From Janthinobacterium sp. 67 (GTDB lineage: Bacteria; Pseudomonadota; Gammaproteobacteria; Burkholderiales; Burkholderiaceae_D), in contig NZ_PGES01000001.1 in the NCBI RefSeq assembly GCF_002797895.1, forward strand, positions 3,968,001-4,032,000: 64,000 nt of DNA, read 5' to 3'. The translations under genes and the position numbers were made by a program. The notes beneath the pieces are model-generated. The model saw only the letters and a list, made by a program, of their open reading frames with translations. It did not search any database and had not been told where the DNA came from. Positions 32,001 to 42,000 of this stretch are shown one piece after another (positions within the stretch are counted from its first letter, which is position 1; every line of letters starts with the position of its first letter).

Positions 32001-32411
32001 TCATGCCGGCTTGCCGGTCACCAGGCCCACCTGGTTCAGGTCGATGCGGCGCAGCAAATCGAGCACTTCGACCACTTTCGCGTACTGCACGGCGGCATCG
32101 CCGCGCACGATCACGGGGAAGTCGGGCGTGAGCGCTTTTTCCGTGCGCAAGCGCTCTTCCAGCTCGGGCAGGGTGACGGGATAGGCATCGAGGAAGACCT
32201 GGCCCGCGTTGTCGATGGTGATGGCCTTGGTCTTCGGTTTTTCCAGCGCCATGGCCGAGCTGGCCTTGGGCAGGTTGACCTTGATGCCGGGAATGCTGGC
32301 GTTGCTGGTCAAAATGAAGATCACCAGCACCACCAGCAGCACGTCGACGAAGGGCGTGATGTTGATGCCGCCGCTACGCTTGCGGGGGGTAAACTTGGCG
32401 GAGGTGGCCAT
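32001..32411 (-). CDS. exbD: ExbD-family biopolymer transport protein
   Basis: This 136-residue protein is the ExbD/TolR partner of the proton channel. It has a basic cytoplasmic start (MATSAKFTPRKRSGGINITPFVD), one membrane helix with the essential proton-carrying Asp near residue 22 in ITPFVDVLLVVLVIFIL, and a periplasmic domain ending in YAKVVEVLDLLRRIDLNQVGLVT. I start at the ATG at 32411, the normal ExbD start; the frame is open 37 codons further into exbB but that part is unlike the family. It lies 13 bases after the ExbB-fusion gene and 10 bases before tonB. Confidence 0.93.
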   Translation of the reverse strand: MATSAKFTPRKRSGGINITPFVDVLLVVLVIFILTSNASIPGIKVNLPKASSAMALEKPKTKAITIDNAGQVFLDAYPVTLPELEERLRTEKALTPDFPVIVRGDAAVQYAKVVEVLDLLRRIDLNQVGLVTGKPA

Positions 32412-32424
32412 GGTTATGCGCCCC

Positions 32425-34206
32425 TCACGCCTGCTGCAGCACGGGACGCATCTGGCGTCCGTCGCCCTGCTCTTCCGCCAGTCGCGTGGCGAATTCGTCG
32501 ACGAAGACGGCCATGTCGGCAACGATGGCGTCCGAACGCGAGGACAGCCAGTTGTAGCCGAACAGGGCGGGAATGGCCACGCCCAGGCCGGCGGCCGTAC
32601 ACAGCAGCGCTGCCGCCATGCCCGGCGCCACCGAATTGATGTCCACGGCGCCGGCCATGGCCGCCACGACGAACACCAGCATGATGCCGATCACGGTGCC
32701 GAACAGGCCGACGTAGGGCGCGCCTTCGATGGTGGTCGACAGCCAGATCATGCGTTTGGACATGCGTTCGCTTTCGCGCACCATCACGCCATCCATGGCG
32801 GCGCGGATGGCGCCGATGGTCGCGTTCGAGACGGCGTTCAAGTCGTAGCCGCGGTCGTGGCGGCGGCGCATCTCGTCGATGGCCACGTCATACAGACGCC
32901 ACAGCGAGGAATCCATCTTCACGGTTGTGTTCAGCTTGCCGCTGCGTGCCAGCTGGTCCAGCGGCGCGCCCGCGCCTTCGTGGAATGCTTGCATGAATTG
33001 CGCATTGGCGCGCGCAATGGCGCCATAGCTGCGGCCCTTGCCGATCATGATGATCCACGACAGGACCATCATCAGGCCCAGCACGCCGACGACGATCCAC
33101 GCGTCGAGCGGCATGGCGGCGATGATGAAGCCGAAATGGCTTTTGCCCGCCTGCTGTTCATCGGCGCCAAACACGGCCAGCCGCGATTCGGAGCCTTGCG
33201 AGACGGCGTCGGCCAGCAGCAGCGCGTCGGGACGGGCCGTGCGCGACAGGCGCAGCTCGTCGATGGCGCCCGTGAAGTTGGCCAGGGTGGCGGCGCCGGC
33301 AGCGACCGGCGGCGCATCGGCACCCACCGAGGCGGCCGTCGTAAAGGCTGGCAAGGCGGTGGCCAGCGACACGGCCGGACGGCCGCCCACGTACAGGGCG
33401 ACGTTGTTCTTGTCGGCCTTGACGGCCAGGTGCGACCATTGCCCGGCCTGGATAGGCTGGCCCGGCTTGCTGCGCTGGCCATTGACCTGCACGAAGGGCA
33501 CGCCCTGGTCCACGCCGATCAGCAATTCATTGGCGCCGTCGCGGCGCGCATACAGCACTTGCTGGGCGCCCAGGCTGTCCGGGCGCACCCAGGCGGAAAA
33601 CGTGAACGGCGCGCCGGCGGCCAGCGCCAGCGATGGCGAGGCGGGCAGCATCAGCGGCGTGCTGCCCAGGCGGGCGCCGGCGCCGATGACGGAACCGTCG
33701 AGCGATGGCACGGCCGTCTGGGCATGGTTGCCGTAGGCGGTGCTGTCGCGCGAAGGCACGCCAGGCTCGGTGAAGTGATACACAAGGCTGTAGTCGGGAT
33801 CGAAAGTACGCTGGCCATTGCCGGAAGCGGGCGCTTTCGGATTGCCGTAGTACATCCACAGCTGCTGCGGCGTACCGGCCGTCAGTGCCGGCACGTCGAC
33901 CCAGATCAGGGCGATGCCCAGCAGCGGATTGAATTGCTCGATCTGGTGGTTCAGCACCGTTTTATCGTCGCCCGCCACGAAACGCAGGTCGGCGCCATTG
34001 TCGCTGACGCCTTCGAAATTGAAATTACCTGAATGCAAGCGCAGCAGCACGGGAATGCGGCCGGGATCGCCGCCCACGGCGCCCGCCTTCGGGCCGGCGT
34101 CGACGGTGACGGGTTTGCGGTAAGCCCAGTCGGGCTGCCACCAGGCATGCGCCAGGCCGGGAACGAGCGTGCCCAGGATCGTGAGCAGGAAAAAAAGACG
34201 TTGCAT
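32425..34206 (-). CDS. DUF2341-LamG-ExbB fusion (MotA/TolQ/ExbB proton channel)
   Basis: The 593-residue protein joins an extracytoplasmic carbohydrate-binding-like front to a proton channel. A signal peptide (1-21, cut after LAHA) is followed by a DUF2341 domain (about 45-125; GADLRFVAGDD, IWVDVPAL, LWMYYGNPKA), a LamG/concanavalin-like domain (about 135-335; YHFTEPG, FTFSAWVRPD, GQWSHLAVKAD, GAIDELRLSRTAR), a first membrane helix (366-388) and the MotA/TolQ/ExbB domain with helices near 496-519 and 530-553 (GAPYVGLFGTVIGIML, APGMAAALLCTAAGLGVAIPA). ExbB normally has an outside N-terminus, so the lectin-like part would sit in the periplasm. It follows tpsB after 56 bases. The proton channel should be functional with the adjacent ExbD; what the lectin-like module binds is unknown. 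Confidence 0.92.
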   Translation of the reverse strand: MQRLFFLLTILGTLVPGLAHAWWQPDWAYRKPVTVDAGPKAGAVGGDPGRIPVLLRLHSGNFNFEGVSDNGADLRFVAGDDKTVLNHQIEQFNPLLGIALIWVDVPALTAGTPQQLWMYYGNPKAPASGNGQRTFDPDYSLVYHFTEPGVPSRDSTAYGNHAQTAVPSLDGSVIGAGARLGSTPLMLPASPSLALAAGAPFTFSAWVRPDSLGAQQVLYARRDGANELLIGVDQGVPFVQVNGQRSKPGQPIQAGQWSHLAVKADKNNVALYVGGRPAVSLATALPAFTTAASVGADAPPVAAGAATLANFTGAIDELRLSRTARPDALLLADAVSQGSESRLAVFGADEQQAGKSHFGFIIAAMPLDAWIVVGVLGLMMVLSWIIMIGKGRSYGAIARANAQFMQAFHEGAGAPLDQLARSGKLNTTVKMDSSLWRLYDVAIDEMRRRHDRGYDLNAVSNATIGAIRAAMDGVMVRESERMSKRMIWLSTTIEGAPYVGLFGTVIGIMLVFVVAAMAGAVDINSVAPGMAAALLCTAAGLGVAIPALFGYNWLSSRSDAIVADMAVFVDEFATRLAEEQGDGRQMRPVLQQA

Positions 34207-34262
34207 GACAGTGATTCTCCGAAGAAAAGTCTAAAAAAGTGCGGTGCTGGTGAGCTGGCCCG

Positions 34263-35900
34263 TCAGTAGCTGGCCGACAGGTTGAAATTGATGTGGCGCA
34301 CGTGCTTGTGCGTGCGCGGGCCATCGCGCAGCGGGTAGGCGAAATCGATGCGGCCATTCAGGTAGCGCAGGAACTGGAAGCTGCTGCCCACGCCCACCGA
34401 AGCCAGGCCGAACAGGTCTTTCTGTTCCGGCAGCGGGTCGCGCAGGCGCAGGCGCGCGCCATCGGCAAAGGCGAACAGACGCCAGTTTTCCAGACGGCTG
34501 AAATACGTCAGCTGGGGCGTGCGCCACTCGACGGTGCCCGAGACGCCGTAGTCGCCCGTCGCTTCGGCCGACAGGTAGCCGCGCACGGAATTGGCGCCGC
34601 CGGCGGCCATCTGTTCGCCCGACACGAGCGCCGCGTCGGCCAGCTGGCCCGACATGCGACCATGCAGCTGCGCGCCGCTGCCCAGGGTGTAAGTGGCGTT
34701 GGCGTCGCCCTTCAGGACGAGGAAGCTGGGCGAGGCCTTGTAGCGCTTGTCGTCGTAGGCCGCGCTATTGCTGCCGTAGCCGAACGAGGCGCGCGTGCCG
34801 GCCACCAGCGACAGGCCCAGGCCATACGTCGTCGCCTCCGTCTGCGCAAAGCCGTTGTAGGCCACGCTCAGGGGCACGTATTTCAAGGGCACGCGGGTGC
34901 CGCTGCCGTTCAACTGCAGCGCTTCCTGGTTATCCTTGAAATCGATGCCGGCGCTAAAGCTGTGCCACCAGATGCCGCTGTTGGGCACCGTGTAATTGAG
35001 CTTCATGCCCAGCGCGTGCCCCTTGCCCAGCACGCTGGTGCCGCCCGTGCTGGCCACGTTGCTGTTCGACTGGTAGCCGGTCGCTTCCACGCTCCAGCCC
35101 TGCGTGCCGATCGGCGCCACGTACGAGGCGGACCACACCTTGGTCTGGTTCAGGTCGCCCGGCGTGCCGAAAAAGCTGATGGTGGCGCTATGCCCCATCT
35201 GCCACAGGTTGTCGTGGCCGACCGACACGCTCGTGCGCAATTTTTTCGTATCGGCGCTGTAATCGTTGTTCAAGCCCACGCTGGCGCGCCACGGGCTGCT
35301 GTCTTCCACTTTCAAATCCACGTCCATGGTGCCGGGCAGGCTGCCCTGCTTGACCAAGGGCATCACCTGGCGCTTGAGCCCCCGGTTCAAGGCCGTCAAT
35401 TCCACCTGCGCCTGCGTAAAGTCCGGTACCTTGCCTTCCGTCAGGGCCGGCACTTGCTGGCGCACGTCGAGCGGCGAGTTGTATTGCGCACCGACCACGC
35501 GCAAGCGTCCCACCTTCGTTTCGCTCACCTGCAGCACCACCACGCCCTGCTCCACCTGCTGCTCGGGCAAGTCCACGTAGACGGACTGGTAGCCGCGCGC
35601 CTGATAGGCAGCGACGAGGGCGTCGCGCGCCCCTTCCACGTCCTTCAGGGTACGGCCCGGTCCCAGGAAGGGCGTGACCGCCTCTTCGATGGCGCGCGCA
35701 TCGAGCACGGTATTGCCGCGCACCAGGTATTCCTCGATCGTCAGCTGCCGTTCCGGCGCGGCGACGGGAGCGGCGGCCGGCACCGCGTCCTGCGCGCGCG
35801 CCATGCCGGGCAGCGCCAGCATGGCCAGGCACAGCATCGTCAAGGCCCTTGCAGGCGCCGCTGGCGGCACGCCCCTGCCCTTGGTTGTCATTTCACGCAT
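34263..35900 (-). CDS. TpsB/ShlB-family outer-membrane secretion protein
   Basis: This 545-residue precursor is the transporter of a two-partner secretion system. It has a signal peptide (cut after MARAQ near residue 37), a POTRA domain region (about 50-200; LTIEEYLVRGNTVLDARAIEEAV, YQARGYQSVYVDLPEQQVEQGVVVLQVSE) and a 16-strand barrel region. The conserved loop-6 motif is VRGYL near residue 435, and strand 13 has GRIDFAYPL. Start choice is open between ATGs at 35900 and 35891. It lies 147 bases downstream of the tpsA gene and should secrete that protein. TpsB proteins normally need no energy input, which makes the following ExbB-ExbD-TonB genes notable. Confidence 0.94.
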   Translation of the reverse strand: MREMTTKGRGVPPAAPARALTMLCLAMLALPGMARAQDAVPAAAPVAAPERQLTIEEYLVRGNTVLDARAIEEAVTPFLGPGRTLKDVEGARDALVAAYQARGYQSVYVDLPEQQVEQGVVVLQVSETKVGRLRVVGAQYNSPLDVRQQVPALTEGKVPDFTQAQVELTALNRGLKRQVMPLVKQGSLPGTMDVDLKVEDSSPWRASVGLNNDYSADTKKLRTSVSVGHDNLWQMGHSATISFFGTPGDLNQTKVWSASYVAPIGTQGWSVEATGYQSNSNVASTGGTSVLGKGHALGMKLNYTVPNSGIWWHSFSAGIDFKDNQEALQLNGSGTRVPLKYVPLSVAYNGFAQTEATTYGLGLSLVAGTRASFGYGSNSAAYDDKRYKASPSFLVLKGDANATYTLGSGAQLHGRMSGQLADAALVSGEQMAAGGANSVRGYLSAEATGDYGVSGTVEWRTPQLTYFSRLENWRLFAFADGARLRLRDPLPEQKDLFGLASVGVGSSFQFLRYLNGRIDFAYPLRDGPRTHKHVRHINFNLSASY

Positions 35901-36047
35901 CTTCCATTCACCTTAAAATCAAACGGTTGCCCTGTGTTGCGGCGCTGGGCCGGCGTTTTTTTTGTTGCTAATGCTGATCTACTGATGCCTAGACAGCCGC
36001 CGCGCGCGACGACTGCCGAATGTCATCAAATGTTCATAAAACTCCGC

Positions 36048-39000
36048 TCAAGGCTGCAAACCGCGCCGCTCGTTCGGCGTGAGCGCCTGCAGCTGCGGCG
36101 CCGTCAACGGTCCCGCACCCAGCACCTGCACCACGCCGGCCGGCTGGTAGCTGGACGCCTGCGGCTCGCCGCCCTGGTGCTTGCCGGCACCGGCTTCGTC
36201 CGACTGCTCGTTGCCAAAGCCCAGCACCTTCACCGTGAACAGCGAAGGCAGCGCCTGGCGCGTGGCGGCCCGTTCCCGCTGCAGCACGTCTTGCGCCGCC
36301 GTGACGGCTTGCGTGGCGGCCGCGCTGGCATTGCTGAGCGCACCCACGTTCACGCTGGCGACCACGGGCAGGCCCGCCGACTTGCCCTGCACCTGGACGT
36401 TTTCCGCATTGATCACCTGCAAGGCCGCCAGGTTGACGTTGCCCGAGACGCGGATGCCCGCCTCGCCCGCGTCGATGCTGCCCAGCGGGGCGATCAGGTC
36501 GATGTCGCCGGGCGGCACCTCCGGGATCGGGTTCAGGGTGGCGATGCCGGCGCCCGTGGCCGGCGTGCTCGGCGACAGGCTGACGAGGCCGATGCTGTCG
36601 TAGGTACGGCGCTGCGGCGTGTAGACGACGGTGGACTTGGTGCCGCGGCCCGCATTGATGTCGCCCGTGGCCGACCAGGCCAGGATGTTGCCGCCGAAGG
36701 TGGTGAAGATGCGGCTCTGGCCCAGCAGGATGCTGTCCTTCGCGTACATCTGGATCTCGCCCGCGCCCTGCGTCAGCACGCCCGAACCTTCGCCCGGCGC
36801 ATAGCCGCCATCGACGCCGATCAGCGCCCGTCCGCCCGGCACCGTGATGCCGATATCGCCGCCGACATCCGTGTGGATGCCCGCGTCGTTGACGATCACG
36901 TGCGGCACGTTGACCGTCGGACGGCCCGCCTCGGCCCACTCCTGCGGGCTCAGGTAGCGCACGCCCGCGACCGGCCGCTTGGTGTACACGCCCTCGTAGT
37001 CGTTGAGCGTGTACAGCGCGCTGCTGAACATCGTCAGGTCGCCCTTGTACTCGATCTTCTGGCCCGCCTTGTCCTGCGCCGGGAACAGGGTGGCGATGGC
37101 TTCGCGGCCGCGCAGGTAGCTGCCGCGGCGCATGCCGTCCGGATCGTTGTACTCGCGCCCGGCCGCCTTCAGTTCGGCAAAGTAGACATTGCTCAGGTAG
37201 ACCTGCTGCTGTTCCTTCGGCAGGGCGGCAAAGAAGCTGCGCGCATCGGTGGTCGGGTCGTAGCGGATGCCCAGGCCGCTGTCGCCGCCAAAGCGCGTCG
37301 TCAGCCAGTTCACCAGGTGCAGGTGGCTGACCTGCGCATACTCGCGCGCCAGGTCGCGCCGCACGGCGCCCGATGCCTGGCCGGCCTTTTCCAGTTCCGC
37401 CTGCTTCGTGCCGAGGAAGGCGGACGCGCCCGCCTCGTCGCCGCTGTAGGCGAACTGGCCGCGCAGCCAGTCGGCCAAGGTCAGCTTGCCGCCGTAGACG
37501 TACACGGCGCTGCCGGCCTGGTCGGCCAGCGGCTTGGCCGGATCGGCCAGCTTGGCCGGGTCCATGTAGCGCGCCGCGAAAGCCGCATAGTCGGGACCAT
37601 TGCGGCCCACGCCGGCCGCCACGCTGATGCCGGCGCCATTGCCGCGCTCGCCGGGGCCCGTGTTGACGATGGAGCCGATGCTGCGCAGTTCCGCCTTGTC
37701 GGCCATGTACAGGTCGCGCCCGGCGCTCACGTTCAGCTGGCCCGGTCCCGCCACATAGAAGGTGCTGTAGCGGATGTCGCGCCCGGCGCTGACGACGGAA
37801 ACGTCGTCAGCATTGCGGTGCACGAACAGATTGCCGCGCGCGGACGAGACGCCGGAGACGACCGGCTTGTCCGGAAAATCGGGCCGGCCGACAAAGCCCT
37901 GGCTGGTCCATCCGGCCGCGCCTTCCGGCACGCCTTCGACGCTGCCGAGCGGCGTGCCGGAATTGACGATGTCGCGTCCAGCCCGCACGGCCACGGCGCC
38001 GCCGCCTTCGTACCACACGCCCAGCGGGCCCGTTTCGCCCTTCAGTGTTCCCCGGTACACGATGCCACCCGTGCGCAAGCCGACGATGTCGCCGCTGTTG
38101 GCATAGAAATGCGCGGGCTGCTGACCCACCGGCACGTAATCCGACACCGTCGGCGCCGTCATGCTGAACAGCGGATACAGTTGCTGCGAGGCATCGCTTG
38201 CGCCATTCGACGACGAACCGAACCATTTCAGCGCGCCGGGCGCCAGCCCGTTGGCGCTGACGTTATGCAAGGGCAGCAGGCCGAACCAGACCGGGTCCAG
38301 GGCGCCGACGAAGCCCGGGTTGAATGGACTTGGCAACAGGCGCGGATCGGCGCCCGATGCGGTGATCGGATAGCCGGCCGCATGGATGGAGTCGGCCGCC
38401 AGCATTTCCAGCTGGCCCGTGCGCGTCTTGACAAATTGCGGCGCCACCGGCGACGGCGCCAGGATCACGCCGTTTTGCGGCATGTCGACCTTGCCGCCCT
38501 CGCCCAGCCTGCCCAGGCTGGCATTGCCGTAATACAGGCTGCCGCTGGCGGCCACGGCGCGCAACACGGATGGCATGACGAAACGTGCATCCGTTGGCGC
38601 GTGGTTATCGCCCATGTCCGATTGTATCCAGGCGGACGTCGGCGTCAGATTGCCGCCCGCGCTGAACAGGTCGATGGCGGTGGCCGGCGTCCACAGCGAG
38701 AACCAGCTCCAGCCCTCGCCCTGGCGCTCGACGCCCTGGTAGTTGAACGGCGAACCATTGCCCAACTGCTTGACGCGGCCCGCATCGGCCGTACCGCCCA
38801 GCACCAGGTCGCCGCGCGCATCGATGCGCACGCCGCTGTCGCCCGGCACGAGGATGGGCCCGCCGCTGGCAATGGCCGTGCCCGCCGCATAGGTTTCATA
38901 CGGCCGCGATTCCTTCGGATCGGCGCGGTCGAAGCGCAGTTCGACGCCGCCCACGGCGCCCGCCTCCATGCGCAGCGCGCCGCGCAGATTGGTGAAGGTG

Positions 39001-42000
39001 CTGTTGAGTGTCGGATACTGGCGCTCGAAGCGCGTGTCGGCATTCGGGGCATCGCTGTTCGCATCGAAGCTGCGCACCTCGGCGACAGGGTTGAGCCCGC
39101 CGCCGATGCGGATATCGAGGTCGCCACCGCCCGTCAGCAGCAGCTTGCCGTCCGGCGTCACCCTGCCCGTGCTGCCCACGGCCACGTTCAGGCCCTGGCT
39201 GCGCGGCGCGAACACGCCGCCCGGATCGGCGCGCGAGGTCAGCATGCCGGCGTTGCCGCCCGCCTGCAGCAGCACATTGCCGCCGCCGAGGGTGCCGATG
39301 CCCGTAAAGCCCGACACGACCGGCAGACCCGCAAACAGGTCGCCGCCTTCGGGACGCGCGACATAGGTGCCGAAATTGATCCACCATGCCGTCGGCACGC
39401 CCGCCCCCGTGCTGCCGCTGCCCTGGCGCCACAACCAGGCGCCGATGTCGCTGGTATCCTGCTGCGCGCTCAGGGTGCCGATGGCATCCTCGCGGCGCTG
39501 CAGGGCGGTGCCTACGGTGTCGCCCTTGACGTCGCCCTGGGCGCGCAGCAGCAGGTTGCCGCCGTGCTCGGGATACCAGGCGCGGTACAGGCTCTCGCTG
39601 CCGCCATCGACGAAACGCGTCAACTTGTCGTCGCCCAGCGCGCCGAGCAGCTTGCCCTTGGCGTTCAGGCCGCGCGGCAGGTTGAACAGATCCTTGCCAT
39701 CGACCAGCGGCGAGGCCGACTGCGTGCCCGCCGTGTAGACGCCATACAGCGAACGCATGTCGAAATCGCCGGCGGCGAGCAAATCGAGGTCGCCCATGCC
39801 CGTGCGCAGCACGCTGAACAGAAGCTGGCGCGCCGGCTCATCCTTGGTCACCTCCTCAGGCGGCGTGCCATCGGCAATCTTGATCACCCAGTTGGAATAG
39901 TTTTCCAGCAGGGCTGCCTCGCCGCCCCAGTCAGCAAGATTGACCTCGCCTTCCGGCAGGCCCGCCGCGATGCCTTCTTCGCTGTAGATATATTTGCCCG
40001 GTAACCCCGTGCCCGGCTTGACCGACGTCCGTTCTTCCATGCCGTAATGCGTATCGGCCAGCATCAGATGGGCGTCCTTCGCATGCGGCCGCAGCGCGCG
40101 TGTATCGGCGGCGGCCGTATCGGCGCCGCCCACCAGGCGCAGCGACCACGCTTGCGAACCCTGGGCCAGCATGGGCGCCAGCGCCAGGTTGCGGCCCTGC
40201 TTGCCCGCGCCGTCCTCGGCGCGCAGCGCCACCACCGTCGCGTCGCCAGGCAGCTTGACCAGCGTGCCGGCCGGCAGCACGCTGCCCTTGTCCAGCGCCA
40301 GCGCCGCCGCCAGCACCACGCCGTTGACGGGATTGACGCTATCGCCCGTGTCCCGCGGCTTGCCTTCCGGGAAAGGCAAAGCCACATTCGCCGGCCACAG
40401 CATGGCCGCCACGCTGGCCGCGCCGGGCAGACGCAGGCCGGGATCGAGCTGCATGCCGCTCGACAAGGCCAGCGCCTTCGGCAAGACCGTGCCGGCCGCG
40501 TACAGCACCTTGCCGTCGGCATCGCGCACGGCGCCGCCCAGCACACTACCGGCAGGCAAGTTCAACTCCGCCGTCAAGGTGGCGCGCGCCGCCAGCAAGG
40601 TGCCGCCGCGCAGCTGCATGGCTTTCATCGGCACGGCGAAATTGACGCTCGTTCCCGATTGGAAATACGTGTCTTCGGCCAGGGTCACGAGGCCCGCTTG
40701 CGGTACGACGACGTCGCCGCCCCACGGCAAGCGGCCCTTCACCAGTTGCCAGCCCTTGTCGTCCGGCGTGACGGGCAAGGTGCGGGTATCGAAGCCATCC
40801 GTGATACTGCCAAAGACGCTGAGCTTGCCACCGGCGCGCACGACCAGCGCGCCCGCCTCGCCCGAGCCGTACACGCCGCTCAGGCGCGCCAGCGGATTGA
40901 CGCCATCGTAGCGGTGGCCGGACAGGTCGATGTCGCCATCGATGTGCAAGTCGCCGCCCGGCGTGGCGCTGACGATCTCGACGCCAGGGCGCAGGTGGAA
41001 AGCGTTGGCGTCGCCGCGCAAGCCGCGCAATTTGTTGTTCATCAAGTTGCCGTTGGCCAGCGCGTGGGCCATGAAGAGCTGGCTGTCCCCGTGTTTCTCG
41101 TCCAGATAGGCCTGGTTGATGCCCTGGTAGCTGCGGCCGTCCGCATCCTTGCCGGTACCGGCCGGGGCATCCTTGTATTGCCAGAAAGCGTTGACGTTGA
41201 TGGTGCGCGCGCCGGCGACGTTCAGCGCGCCAGCCGCATCGATATCGACATCGTCGCCCGTGGCGCCACCGAGGCGCCGCGCGTTCAGGTCGATGCTGCC
41301 GTAGTTGCCGCCCTTGTCTCCGCTGCGCAAGTCGAACCGCGCGCCATTTTCCAGGCTCAGGCGTCCACTAGGCGCGGCCAGTTCGATGACGGCGCGGTTC
41401 GGCGCCTCGATCGCTTGCCCGTAGCTGTCCGTGCGCAGCACCGTGCCATGCGCGTCGAGCACGGCGCCCGATTGGATGGTGACGCCATCGCGCCCGGCCA
41501 GACGGATGCTGCCCACCTGCTCGCCGCTGGCGTCGATGCGGCCACTCACGCTCAAGCTGCCGCCATCGACGGAGACGCTCACTTCGCGCGCCTTGACCTC
41601 GTCGCCGATGGTCAGATCGCCCTGCTTGAGCTGGAAGCTGCGGCTGCCGAACACCTTGCCCGTATTCAGGCGCTGGTTCAGGCCGGCGAAGTCGCCGATC
41701 TGCTGGGCGCGCACCTCCACGCCGCCGGCCGCGTACGGCACCAGGGTGCCGCCTGCGTCATAATGGCCGCTGGCGCCGCCCAGCAAGCTGCCGCGCAAGT
41801 CGGCCGTGCCCGCCGCGTCGCCCGTGGCGATCACGCTCAGCTTGCCGGCGCGGTTATTCACGGCCGACAGGTCGATCACGGAAGCGCCCGCCTGGCGCAC
41901 GTCGCCTGCGCGGCTGTCGAGGATCACGTCGCCGCCCCAGCTGTACTTGCTGGTGTCGTAGAAATCGATCTTGCGGCCCGCCAGGTCCAGCTTGGCCTTG

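Noticed and set aside
35942..35963. GC-rich stretch followed by eight T residues (plus strand) between tpsA and tpsB
   Set aside because: It points away from both minus-strand genes and no clean stem could be drawn, so it is not called a terminator.
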